Shown in pieces: positions 33,596 to 42,078 of a stretch of DNA of 64,000 bases. The DNA lies in assembly GCF_036038375.1 (NCBI RefSeq), contig NZ_CP107935.1, positions 5,146,001-5,210,000 of the forward strand, in the 5' to 3' direction. The notes under the pieces are model-generated. The model saw nothing but the letters and a program-made list of their open reading frames with translations, was not told the origin of the DNA and ran no database searches. Positions within the stretch are counted from its first letter, which is position 1. Each line of letters starts with the position of its first letter. Source of the stretch: Streptomyces sp. NBC_00414. Lineage in GTDB: Bacteria > Actinomycetota > Actinomycetes > Streptomycetales > Streptomycetaceae. The translations under genes and the position numbers were made by a program.

Positions 33596-34564
33596 TTACG
33601 AGGAGGAGGAAGAGGAAGAGGCGGCGGAGGAGGCGGAGGAGGCCGACGCGCTCGGGGCGCCGCTGGGGGCATCTCCGGGCGCGCCGCTCGGGGGCGTGCC
33701 GCCGCCACCGCCGCCGCTGCCCGCGCCGCTGTTCTCGGCGTCCGGGTCGACCCCGAGCGTGATGGACCCCTTGTAGCCCTTGGAGGGGTCCTTCTTGTGC
33801 ACGGGCTTCAGGGTGAGCAGGCCGCCGGAGGCGCCCCCGCCGTCGTAGACCATGTCGTCGTCGAGCTTGGTCCAGGTGCCCGAGTGCTTGGAGTAGGGCT
33901 CCAGTTCGAAGATCTGCTCGGCGATGTCGTCGTCGAAGAAGAGCTGGCCGGTGTAGTTGACCTTGCCGCCCTCGTAGGTGCCGTCCTCCTTCTCGCCGCC
34001 GGTGTGCACCTTCACGTGGATGTGACAGGTCCGCGGCGTGTACCAGCCGGGGACGATGGTCTCGAACGTGACGACCCCGTCGGCATCGGCGACCTGGTAG
34101 CCGCGCAGGTAGGTCTTGTCGTCGGCGGTCGAGCCGTCCTCGCTCTCGGCGGGCGCGGAGCCGCCGGGGTTGGCCGTCGTGTAGCCCGAGTAGTAGCCCC
34201 AGGCGTCGCAGTGCCAGATCTCCACGGCCGCGCCGGCGACCGGGGCGCAGGACTCGGTGGTGTCCCGCACGGTGATCCGCAGTGTCAGCGGGATGCCGCT
34301 CTTGCCCTCGGTGATGTCCTTCCTCACCAGGGCACCGTCGAGGTAGTACGGGCCTTCGGTGACGCTGGACATGAGGACGCAGGTACCGCCGCCCGAGGTG
34401 GCCGACGCGCTCGCGGCGGCCGTCTCCGTGGCCGCGGCCGTCGTCCCGTCGGCGAAGGCGGCCTGGTATCCGACGATCGCTAGACCGCCGACCGCGGCCG
34501 TACCGCCGGTGACCGCGATCACCCGGCGCCGCGTGATGCTGGTGCCTTTGTGTGTTCCCGTCAT
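33596..34564 (-). CDS. Tat-exported intradiol ring-cleavage dioxygenase-like protein
   Basis: 322 residues. A twin-arginine signal (TSITRRRVIAVTGGTAAVGGLA) predicts export in folded form. The body matches intradiol dioxygenases: TEGPYYLDGALVRKD carries the first Fe-binding Tyr, and PGWYTPRTCHIHVKV carries the second Tyr and both His ligands. The Ser/Ala tail (last 25 residues, ending in seven Ser) is low complexity. An exported member might oxidise aromatic compounds outside the cell. ATG at 34564 chosen because it begins the Tat signal; a start at 34600 is possible. First gene of a two-gene unit with the CitG-like gene. Confidence 0.87.
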   Translation of the reverse strand: MTGTHKGTSITRRRVIAVTGGTAAVGGLAIVGYQAAFADGTTAAATETAAASASATSGGGTCVLMSSVTEGPYYLDGALVRKDITEGKSGIPLTLRITVRDTTESCAPVAGAAVEIWHCDAWGYYSGYTTANPGGSAPAESEDGSTADDKTYLRGYQVADADGVVTFETIVPGWYTPRTCHIHVKVHTGGEKEDGTYEGGKVNYTGQLFFDDDIAEQIFELEPYSKHSGTWTKLDDDMVYDGGGASGGLLTLKPVHKKDPSKGYKGSITLGVDPDAENSGAGSGGGGGGTPPSGAPGDAPSGAPSASASSASSAASSSSSSS

Positions 34565-34783
34565 GACGGAAAAGCTAGGGAGGCCACCAGTCAGGGACAT
34601 GGGTGAAGCCTGTGATCCCCCTGAGAATGCTGGGGAAGCTGAAATCGGCGGGAAACCACCCCTCTTGCGGGGCGTCAGGGGCCCGCCCTCGGGGCCCGTC
34701 GTCGAGGCAGTCGAGGCCCGTCGTCGGAGCCCGCCCTCGGAGCCCGGGGGCGTGCCCTCAGACCGTGCCTCAGGGCCGTGCCG

Positions 34784-35236
34784 TCAGGTGGCCAACAGCG
34801 GCGTGCCCTCGCGCCACTTGAGGATCTTGTCGAAGCTGACCACGGCCCCGCCCCTGACGGAGCTGCCGATGTGGACGTGGTCGGCGAGTTCCTGGATCAG
34901 ACACAGGCCCCGGCCGTTCTCCGCGTCGCTGTGGGAGGGGCGCATGGGCGCACGCCCACGCCCCGACGGGAATCCCGGGCCCGAGTCGGTCACCTCGATG
35001 CGGCATTTCTCGCCGTCCAGATAGGCGGTGACCCGGTAGGCCTCGGTCGGCTTCCCACGGTCCGTATCGCCCCCGTGCTCGACGGCGTTGGCGCAGGCCT
35101 CGCTCAGCGCGACGGAGATGTCGTAGGAGATGTCAGGATCCACCCCCGCCGACTCCATCGTGCCGATCAGCAGGCGCCGGGCGAGCGGAACACTCGCCGC
35201 CTCACGCCGGAGATGGAGGGACCACCAGATGCTCAT
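34784..35236 (-). CDS. RsbW-like serine kinase / anti-sigma factor
   Basis: 150 residues of GHKL ATPase: SVALSEACANAVEHG (N box), RIEVTDSGPGFP (metal box) and NGRGLCLIQELAD (lid). All expected residues are present, so ATP binding is likely. Proteins of this kind phosphorylate STAS anti-anti-sigma factors or sequester a sigma factor. No STAS gene is adjacent. ATG at 35236 with GGAGG upstream. Divergent from the copper module. Confidence 0.88.
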   Translation of the reverse strand: MSIWWSLHLRREAASVPLARRLLIGTMESAGVDPDISYDISVALSEACANAVEHGGDTDRGKPTEAYRVTAYLDGEKCRIEVTDSGPGFPSGRGRAPMRPSHSDAENGRGLCLIQELADHVHIGSSVRGGAVVSFDKILKWREGTPLLAT

Positions 35237-35460
35237 GCTCCAGCCTCCTGGCCGCGGCTCGACATACCGTTACGTATTGCCGCCGGGGGCCGCATGTAAG
35301 CGTGCTGATGACGTGACGCCGCCCATACGGGGGATGTGCCGACGCCATCTGCCGGTGTATGTAGGGGCGACTCACCCCAGAACCTGATCTTCCGGACCGT
35401 ACGTCATCTTGTGGACCTGCCGTATGGGGCGGGTAAGGCCAGTGCGATGATGAGCCCGCC

Positions 35461-36291
35461 ATGACTGCCTCCCACCAGCGCGCGCGCACCGGAGGTGATC
35501 TCCGGGTCCTGAGGGCCGCGGTGTTCACCGCCGTCTGTGTCGTGCTGGCCGCGGCCGGACACTCCATCGCCTCCTGCGCGTCGGTTCCGCTGTGGTCGCT
35601 GGGGGCGGGATTCCTCGCCGTCTTCGCCGTCGCGGCGCCGCTCGCCGGGCGCGAGCGCTCGCTGCCGGGCATCACCGTGCTCCTCGCGACCGGCCAGACG
35701 GTGCTGCACACGCTCTTCGGACTCGGGCAGCACGGCACGGCGGCCACCGCGTCCACGGGCGTGGACACCTCGCTCGTGGCCCGGGCCTCACGGCTGGTGT
35801 GCGGCGCGTCCGTCGCGACACTCAGCCCCGCCCAGGCCCAGCGGATCCTCGCCGACGCCCAGCTGGGCACCGGCGGCACGGGCGGCACCAGTACGGGCGC
35901 GGGCTCCTCACACGCCATGCACGATCAGGCGGGCGCCATGTCGGCCGCCGTCGGAGCACCGGCGTCGGTGCTGCCGTCGCTGCCGATGCTCCTCGGTCAC
36001 GTGCTCGCGGCGGCCGCCACCGGGTGGCTGCTGCGCCGCGGAGACATCGCCCTGCGGCGCCTCCTGCGGCTCTCGGCGCACGGGGTGGCGGAAGGGCCGC
36101 TGGTCTCCCTGCGCGCAGCCCTGGCGCTCGTCCGCGCCCTCCTGGCGGGCCTGCCCGGCGCGACCCCGGCGGTGCCCGGCACACCACGCACCTGGGCGTA
36201 CGAGCCACCGGTCCCGCGTACGACCGCTCTTCAGCACTCGGTCAGCCGGCGCGGGCCGCCGGCCGGCGAGGCGTTCACCCTCGCCGTCTGA
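35461..36291 (+). CDS. membrane protein of the copper module with His/Met-rich loop
   Basis: 276 residues. Hydrophobic segments at about 17-37, 43-60, 68-90 and 163-182, with a charged C-terminal tail. The loop between the later helices contains SSHAMHDQAGAM, a cluster of His and Met that could bind copper. It is followed by YcnI, Sco, PCuAC, CopCD and DyP peroxidase genes in the same direction, so a role in copper handling is inferred. No named family is recognised from the sequence alone. ATG at 35461. Confidence 0.7.
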   Translation: MTASHQRARTGGDLRVLRAAVFTAVCVVLAAAGHSIASCASVPLWSLGAGFLAVFAVAAPLAGRERSLPGITVLLATGQTVLHTLFGLGQHGTAATASTGVDTSLVARASRLVCGASVATLSPAQAQRILADAQLGTGGTGGTSTGAGSSHAMHDQAGAMSAAVGAPASVLPSLPMLLGHVLAAAATGWLLRRGDIALRRLLRLSAHGVAEGPLVSLRAALALVRALLAGLPGATPAVPGTPRTWAYEPPVPRTTALQHSVSRRGPPAGEAFTLAV

Positions 36292-36458
36292 CACGACGCG
36301 CTCCCTCGGACGTACTCCTTCGGACGTCCCACTCCAGGGGTGCCGTCGTGCGGCACGCGCGCGTGCCCGCCCTTTCGGGCTTCCACCCGCGCGACCCCCC
36401 AGTTCTTCACCGAACGGTTCCTCACCGAACCAGTGCTGAAAGCGAAGTGTTTCCTGCC

Positions 36459-37208
36459 ATGAAGGCTTCTCGTATCGCCGCGACCGGTGTCGTCGCCGCC
36501 TCCGCCGTCCTCGTCCTGTCCGGCCCCGCGTTCGCGCACGTCAGCGTGCAGCCCGAGGGCACGGCCGCCAAGGGCGGCTACGCGACGGTCAACTTCAAGG
36601 TGCCGAACGAGCGCGACAAGGCCTCGACCACCAAGCTGGAGATCAACTTCCCGGCCGAGCACCCGCTCGCCTCGGTCATGCCGCAGCCCGTCGACGGCTG
36701 GAACGTCAAGGTCACCAAGTCCAAGCTCGACAAGCCGCTCGAAATGCACGGCGAGAAGATCAACGAGGCCGTCACCAAGGTCACCTGGACCGCGGACGGC
36801 AAGGGCATCCAGCCCGGCTTCTTCCAGAAGTTCCCGCTCTCCATCGGCGCGCTGCCCGAGGACACCGACGAGCTGGTGTTCAAGGCGATCCAGACGTACT
36901 CCAACAACGAGGTCGTGCGCTGGATCGAGACGCAGAAGGACGGCGAGGAGGAGCCCGAGACGCCGGCTCCGGTGCTCGCGCTGTCCGCCGCCACCGACGA
37001 CCACCACGGCTCCGCCGCCTCCGACGACGACGCCGACGCCAAGGAGAGCGACGACGCGAAGGCCGCCGCCAACGCCTCGACGACCGAGGCGGCCTCCACC
37101 GACAGCAGCGACACCACGGCCCGTGTGCTGGGCGTGGTGGGCATCGTCGTCGGCGTGGCGGGCGTGGCGTTCGGTGTTCTCGCCGGCCGTCGGCGTACCA
37201 ACGCATAA
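36459..37208 (+). CDS. YcnI-like (DUF1775) copper-binding membrane-anchored protein
   Basis: 249 residues. A signal peptide (1-26, ends AFA) exposes His27 as the mature N-terminus (HVSVQPEG), the hallmark of YcnI proteins whose N-terminal His helps bind copper. The DUF1775 domain (about 27-165) includes PVDGWNVKV and VVRWIE. An Asp/Ala-rich linker and a C-terminal membrane helix (about 223-243) follow. It would sit outside the membrane, feeding copper to the neighbouring chaperones. The ATG at 36459 begins the signal peptide; the frame is open upstream but that part is not coding. Confidence 0.88.
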   Translation: MKASRIAATGVVAASAVLVLSGPAFAHVSVQPEGTAAKGGYATVNFKVPNERDKASTTKLEINFPAEHPLASVMPQPVDGWNVKVTKSKLDKPLEMHGEKINEAVTKVTWTADGKGIQPGFFQKFPLSIGALPEDTDELVFKAIQTYSNNEVVRWIETQKDGEEEPETPAPVLALSAATDDHHGSAASDDDADAKESDDAKAAANASTTEAASTDSSDTTARVLGVVGIVVGVAGVAFGVLAGRRRTNA

Positions 37209-37303
37209 GCCCAGTCCGGGCCGCGCGCGAGTCCCGTACGACCTCCGTACGGCTTCCGCGCAGGTCCAGTCCGAACGACCCAACGTCGGACGCCCACCGC
37301 GAT

Positions 37304-37330
37304 CCCCGGCCGGTTCCCTTCCGGCCGGGG
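37304..37330. terminator. GC hairpin between ycnI-like gene and sco
   Basis: CCCCGGCCGG (37304-37313) and its reverse complement (37321-37330) flank a seven-base loop, 52 bases before the sco ATG. It may partly terminate or separate expression of the upstream and downstream copper genes. No T run. Confidence 0.5.
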
Positions 37331-37381
37331 TCCGGGCCCGTACACAGGAAATCGGGTGCGGCGTCCCCGGGAGAATGCACT

Positions 37382-38056
37382 ATGCGCAAGAAGACGTACG
37401 CCGTGGCCGCACTGTTCGCCGCGGCCGCTCTGACCCTTTCCGCCTGCGGCAGTGGCGACAGCGGCAGTGACAACGCCGTCGCCGAGGTGTCCACCGAAAC
37501 CGGCTCGGACAAGGCCGCCACGGTCCTCGACAAGCCGTTCGAGAAGCCGGACCTGGTCCTCACCGACACGCACGGCAAGAAGTACGACCTCCGTGAGGCG
37601 ACCGAGGGCAAGCCGACGCTGATCTACTTCGGCTACACCAACTGCCCCGACGTCTGCCCGCTGACGATGAACAACATCGCCGTCGCCAAGAAGCAGCTCG
37701 ACCAGGACAAGAAGGTGTCCCGGGCCGAGAAGGACTCGCTCCGCATCGTGTTCGTCACCACCGACCCGGAGCGGGACACCCCCGCCGCGCTCGGCAAGTG
37801 GCTCAAGGGCATCGACTCGGACGTCGTCGGCCTGACCGGCTCCTTCGACACGATCCAGGCGGGTGCCAGGACGCTGGGCATCTCCATCGAGGCTCCCAAG
37901 AAGGGCAAGGACGGCAAGGTCACCTCCATGCACGGCACGCAGGTCATCGCCTTCTCCCCGAAGACCGACGGCGGTTACGTGCTGTACGGCGAGGACGCCA
38001 CCGTCGACGACTACACCAAGGACCTCCCCGAACTGATCAAGGGCGAGACGCCGTGA
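37382..38056 (+). CDS. sco: Sco copper chaperone lipoprotein
   Basis: 224 residues with a lipobox (LSAC, lipid Cys22) and a thioredoxin-like Sco fold. The copper/redox motif CPDVCP puts Cys88 and Cys92, and His184 (MHGTQV) is the third copper ligand. In S. lividans the equivalent protein delivers Cu to cytochrome oxidase or other cuproenzymes and works with the neighbouring PCuAC protein and DyP peroxidase. ATG at 37382; its stop overlaps the next GTG start as GTGA. Confidence 0.93.
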   Translation: MRKKTYAVAALFAAAALTLSACGSGDSGSDNAVAEVSTETGSDKAATVLDKPFEKPDLVLTDTHGKKYDLREATEGKPTLIYFGYTNCPDVCPLTMNNIAVAKKQLDQDKKVSRAEKDSLRIVFVTTDPERDTPAALGKWLKGIDSDVVGLTGSFDTIQAGARTLGISIEAPKKGKDGKVTSMHGTQVIAFSPKTDGGYVLYGEDATVDDYTKDLPELIKGETP

Positions 38057-38631
38057 CACGTCGTACGGCGTCCTCGGCCGCCCTCGTCCTGGCGGCCGCC
38101 CTCACCCTGGCGGGCTGCGGGGACCCGGACTCCGGCGACTCGGAGGGCGGGCTGTCGGTGAACTCCGCCTATATGCCGCAGCCGGTCTCGGACTCCATGG
38201 CGGCCGGTTTCCTGGTCATCGCCAACGGCGGCGACGCTGGCGACAGGCTGTCCTCCGTCACCAGCGACCTCGCCGGCGAGGTCACCATCCACACCACCGT
38301 CGGACAGTCGATGGAACAGGTGAAGGGGCTCGACGTCCCCGCCCACGGCAAGCTCGTCCTCGACAGCGGCGGCGACCACCTCATGTTCGAGAAGCTGAAG
38401 CGCAAGCCGAAGGAGGGCGACACGGTGTCCCTGGAGCTGCGCTTCACGAAATCCGATCCGGTCAAGGTCGAGATGCCGGTGAAGTCGGCCACCTATCAGC
38501 CGGCGTCGGTGACCAGATCGTCCGCGCGGTCGTCTACACACTCGACGTCGCAGTCGACGGCACGCACGACTTCGTACTCGACGTCACGCTCGGCCTCGTA
38601 CTCGTACTCGTCCACGACATCGCACCACTGA
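38053..38631 (+). CDS. ecuC: PCuAC copper chaperone lipoprotein (ECuC) with Ser/Thr/His tail
   Basis: 192 residues. Lipobox LAGC (Cys22), then a PCu(A)C domain with the usual His/Met ligands: VTIHTTVGQSMEQV and SGGDHLMFEKL. It hands Cu(I) to Sco in the S. lividans system. From about residue 153 the tail is 39 residues long with 25 Ser/Thr and four Tyr, plus three His, ending TTSHH. This low-complexity extension is not part of the family fold. GTG start overlapping the sco stop. Confidence 0.9.
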   Translation: MTRRTASSAALVLAAALTLAGCGDPDSGDSEGGLSVNSAYMPQPVSDSMAAGFLVIANGGDAGDRLSSVTSDLAGEVTIHTTVGQSMEQVKGLDVPAHGKLVLDSGGDHLMFEKLKRKPKEGDTVSLELRFTKSDPVKVEMPVKSATYQPASVTRSSARSSTHSTSQSTARTTSYSTSRSASYSYSSTTSHH

Positions 38632-38645
38632 GGGAGGGACCACCG

Positions 38646-40673
38646 TTGAGTCAGACCATCGCTCCCCGTGTGCGGACGTTGCTGTTGCTGCTCCTCGCCG
38701 TCACCGGCGCGCTCCTCGCCGGGGCCGCGCCCGTCTCCGCGCACGCCGCGCTGACCGGGAGCGACCCCCAGCAGGGAGCGGTGGTCGCCGAGGCCCCGGC
38801 CCAGGTGTCGCTCACCTTCTCCGAGCAGGTCGCGATGTCCGACGACTCGGTGCGCGTGCTGGACCCCAAGGGCAAGCGCGTCGACACCGGCAAGACGTCC
38901 GGGCAGGGCGGCAACACGTACGCCGTGAAGCTGCACTCCGGCCTGCCCGACGGCACGTTCACCGTCACCTACCAGGTGGTCTCGGCCGACAGCCACCCCG
39001 TCGCCGGCGCCTTCACCTTCTCCATCGGGGCACCCTCCAAGACGTCCGTCGCCGTGTCCGACCAGGAGGCCGGCGGCGGGGTCGTGGGCGGCCTCTACGG
39101 CTTCGCCCGCTATGTGTCGTACGCGGGATTCATCCTGCTCGTCGGCGGCTCGGCCTTCGTGCTGGCCTGCTGGCAGGGCGGCACCGGCGTGCGTGCGGTG
39201 CAGCGGCTCGTGGTCTCGGGCTGGCTCGCCCTGACGGGGGCCACGCTCGCCATGCTGATGCTGCGCGGGTCGTACACCGGCTCGGGGACGGTCGGGGACA
39301 TCTTCGACCTGAACCTGCTCAGCCAGGTGCTGCAGACCAAGACGGGCGCCGCCCTGGTGTCGAGGCTGCTGCTGCTCGCCGCGGCCGCGCTGTTCATCGC
39401 CGTGCTCTTCGGGGCGTACGAGAAGCGCGAGGACGAGGAGGAGAAGGGCGATCTGACCTTCGGGCTCGCCATCGGCGGGTTCGTCGTGGCGGCCGGTCTC
39501 GCCGCGACGTGGGCCATGGCCGAGCACGCCTCGACCGGTCTCCAGACGGGGATCGCGATGCCCGCCGACGTGCTGCACCTGCTCGCCGTCGCGGTCTGGC
39601 TCGGCGGGCTTTCGACACTGCTGGTGGTGCTGTACCGCGCCCCGTCGTCGATCGGACGGTCCGCCGTACAGCGCTTCTCCCAGGTCGCGTTCGGCAGCGT
39701 GGCCGTGCTGGTCGTAACCGGGATCTACCAGTCGTGGCGGCAGGTCGGCTCCTGGTCCGCGCTCACCGGGACCTGGTACGGACAGCTGCTGCTGATCAAG
39801 GTCGGCCTGGTGGTCGTCCTCGTCGGCATCGCGTGGATCTCACGTCGCTGGACCACCCGGCTGGCACAGGCACCCGCCAAGGAGCAGGCGAAGCCCAAGG
39901 CCAAGGTCGGGGCTTCGACGTCGACGCCGAAGAAGTCGAACAGCGCGAAGTCGAAGGGGTCCAAGGCCGCCAAGGGATCCCAGACGGCCAAGGGGTCCCA
40001 GGCGGCCAACGGGTCCGCGGGGCCTTCGGACGACTCGGACACATCCGACACCTCGGACGACAAGGAGACGGTCTCCGTGGGCGGCGCGGGCGGTGGCGGC
40101 AAGCGCGCCGCCCAGCTGGCCCGGCAGCGGGCCGCGGTGGCCATCACGCGCGAGAAGCGCCTGCGGGACGCCGACCCGCTCCGCACCGGCCTGCGCCGCT
40201 CGGTGCTCGCCGAGGCGGGCGTGGCCGTCGTCCTGCTGGCCGTCACCACCGTGCTCACGTCCACCGAACCCGGGCGTACGGAGGAGGAGGCGAAGGCCGC
40301 CACCGCCGCCGCCACCTCGGAGCAGACCGGTGAGGCGCTGTCGCTTGACATCCCGTTCGACACGGGAGGCCAGGACGGCAAGGGGATAGCCCGCGTCGAG
40401 CTGGACCCGGCCCGCGTCGGCGGCAACGACATGCACGTCTACGTGGAGCGGCCGAACGGCAAGGCCTTCGACATTCCCGAGGTCAAGATCGCCTTCACCC
40501 TCAAGGCGAAGGACATCGGTCCGCTGCCCGTGGTCCCCGACCGCATCGCCACCGGACACTGGACGGCGAGCGGGGTGCAGATCCCGATGGCGGGCAGCTG
40601 GCAGATCGCGGTGACCGTGCGGACCTCCGACATCGACCAGGTGACCGTGGACAAGAACGCGCAGATCGGCTGA
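38646..40673 (+). CDS. CopC-CopD fusion copper transport protein
   Basis: 675 residues. A signal peptide is followed by a CopC domain starting at His33 (HAALTGSDP; later SADSHPVAGAF), the typical Cu(II) site with an N-terminal His. Then comes a CopD membrane domain of about eight helices (about 145-410), a Lys/Ser/Ala-rich cytosolic stretch (about 420-515), a further helix (about 520-540) and a C-terminal extracellular beta domain. The start is TTG at 38646 with GGGAGGGA, rare and probably lowering output. It imports or distributes copper in the same unit as Sco and PCuAC. Confidence 0.9.
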   Translation: MSQTIAPRVRTLLLLLLAVTGALLAGAAPVSAHAALTGSDPQQGAVVAEAPAQVSLTFSEQVAMSDDSVRVLDPKGKRVDTGKTSGQGGNTYAVKLHSGLPDGTFTVTYQVVSADSHPVAGAFTFSIGAPSKTSVAVSDQEAGGGVVGGLYGFARYVSYAGFILLVGGSAFVLACWQGGTGVRAVQRLVVSGWLALTGATLAMLMLRGSYTGSGTVGDIFDLNLLSQVLQTKTGAALVSRLLLLAAAALFIAVLFGAYEKREDEEEKGDLTFGLAIGGFVVAAGLAATWAMAEHASTGLQTGIAMPADVLHLLAVAVWLGGLSTLLVVLYRAPSSIGRSAVQRFSQVAFGSVAVLVVTGIYQSWRQVGSWSALTGTWYGQLLLIKVGLVVVLVGIAWISRRWTTRLAQAPAKEQAKPKAKVGASTSTPKKSNSAKSKGSKAAKGSQTAKGSQAANGSAGPSDDSDTSDTSDDKETVSVGGAGGGGKRAAQLARQRAAVAITREKRLRDADPLRTGLRRSVLAEAGVAVVLLAVTTVLTSTEPGRTEEEAKAATAAATSEQTGEALSLDIPFDTGGQDGKGIARVELDPARVGGNDMHVYVERPNGKAFDIPEVKIAFTLKAKDIGPLPVVPDRIATGHWTASGVQIPMAGSWQIAVTVRTSDIDQVTVDKNAQIG

Positions 40674-40681
40674 ACGACACC

Positions 40682-42010
40682 ATGGCTGAACAGTCCACTC
40701 CGAAGCCCTCCCCTTCACGGGAGACCTCACCCCCACGGGAGACCTCGGGCTCAGGGGAGGCCTCACCCTCACGGGAGACCTCGGGCGCCGTCTCGCGACG
40801 GCGCCTGCTCGGCACCGCCGGTGCCACGGGCCTCGCGCTCGGCGCGGCGGGCGGAGCCGCCGGGTACGCATCCGCGCCGTCCGCGCCCTCCGCCGACCGG
40901 GCCGCGCTCCTCAATTCCGTGGGTGCGGGCGAGGTGATGTTTCACGGGAAACATCAGCCGGGCATCACGACCGCCCTGCAGGCCAACGGCCATCTCGTCG
41001 CCTTCGACCTGAGGGCGGGCGCGGGCCGCGAGGAGGCGGCCGCCCTGCTGCGGCGCTGGTCGACGACCGCCCGGCGACTGATGGCGGGCGAGGCGTCCGC
41101 GAACGGCGACACGGACGTGGCGCGTGACGCCGGGCCCTCGTCCCTCACGGTCACCTTCGGCTTCGGCCACAGCTTCTTCGCCCGTACGGGACTGGAGAAG
41201 CAGCGCCCGGTCTCCCTCGACCCGCTGCCCGACTTCTCCTCGGACCATCTCGACAAAGCCCGCAGCAACGGCGATCTGTGGGTCCAGATCGGCGCGAACG
41301 ACTCCCTCGTCGCCTTCCACGCCCTGCGCGCGATCCAGCAGGACGCGGGCCGGGCGGCCAGGGTGCGCTGGCAGATGAACGGCTTCAACCGCTCGCCCGG
41401 CGCCACCACCCGCCCGTTGACGGCCCGCAACTTGATGGGGCAGATCGACGGCACCCGTAATCCCAAGCCGTCGGAGTCCGACTTCGACCGGCGGATCTTC
41501 GTGCCCGACGCCGGCGAGCCGTCGTGGATGGCGGGCGGCTCGTACGCCGTCGTACGCCGTATCCGGATGCTCCTCGACGACTGGGAGAAGCTCCCGGTCA
41601 AGGACCAGGAGGACGTGATCGGGCGCCGGAAGTCCGACGGGGCACCGCTGTCCGGCGGCACCGAGACGACCGCGATGGATCTGCAGAAGACCGACGGCGA
41701 GGGCAAGCTGGTGGTCCCCATCAACGCGCACGCCCGCATCACCCGGCCCGACGAGAACGGCGGCGCGGCGATGCTGCGCCGGCCCTTCTCCTTCCACGAC
41801 GGCATCGACGCGGACGGCGTGCCGGACGCGGGCCTGCTCTTCGTCTGCTGGCAGGCCGACCCGTTGCGCGGTTTCGTCCCGGTGCAGCGCAAGCTCGACC
41901 GCGGGGACGCGCTGTCCACCTTCATCCGGCACGAGTCGAGCGGACTCTTCGCGGTGCCCGGCGGGGCCGCGAAGGGCGAGTACGTGGGACAGAAGTTGCT
42001 GGAGGGCTGA
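40682..42010 (+). CDS. dtpA: Tat-exported DyP-type heme peroxidase (DtpA)
   Basis: 442 residues. A repetitive N-terminus (SPSRETS units), then a Tat signal (SRRRLLGTAG), then the DyP fold with GQIDGTRNP (distal Asp256) and NAHARITRP (proximal heme His350). In S. lividans DtpA is exported by Tat, works with the copper chaperones and supports a GlxA-related glycan at hyphal tips. The gene follows copCD by eight bases. An imperfect ParB site lies inside, where the conserved FHGKHQ peptide is encoded. Confidence 0.92.
   Translation: MAEQSTPKPSPSRETSPPRETSGSGEASPSRETSGAVSRRRLLGTAGATGLALGAAGGAAGYASAPSAPSADRAALLNSVGAGEVMFHGKHQPGITTALQANGHLVAFDLRAGAGREEAAALLRRWSTTARRLMAGEASANGDTDVARDAGPSSLTVTFGFGHSFFARTGLEKQRPVSLDPLPDFSSDHLDKARSNGDLWVQIGANDSLVAFHALRAIQQDAGRAARVRWQMNGFNRSPGATTRPLTARNLMGQIDGTRNPKPSESDFDRRIFVPDAGEPSWMAGGSYAVVRRIRMLLDDWEKLPVKDQEDVIGRRKSDGAPLSGGTETTAMDLQKTDGEGKLVVPINAHARITRPDENGGAAMLRRPFSFHDGIDADGVPDAGLLFVCWQADPLRGFVPVQRKLDRGDALSTFIRHESSGLFAVPGGAAKGEYVGQKLLEG
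40938..40953. promoter_or_regulatory. parS: parS-like site with one mismatch, inside dtpA
   Basis: TGTTTCACGGGAAACA differs from parS at one central base, and the palindrome extends two more bases each side (GATGTTTC/GAAACATC). The same bases encode VMFHGKHQ, a conserved part of DyP enzymes. ParB binding is plausible but weaker than at the perfect site. Confidence 0.65.
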
Positions 42011-42078
42011 GATCGGCTCGGTGGGGCGTGGTTCCAGAAGCGTGGGCCCAGTTCCGCAGGGCCCATTAGGGTGAGGCC

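Noticed and set aside
34660..34783. GCCC(T)CGGGGCC repeats between dioxygenase and RsbW-like genes
   Set aside because: Imperfect GC-rich repeats with no fixed period; expected in this composition and without a clear hairpin.
35237..35460. CsoR-like copper operator upstream of the copper module
   Set aside because: Short G/C stretches with ATAC or GTAT flanks (for example near 35338 and 35420) do not form a convincing two-fold site of the Streptomyces CsoR type.
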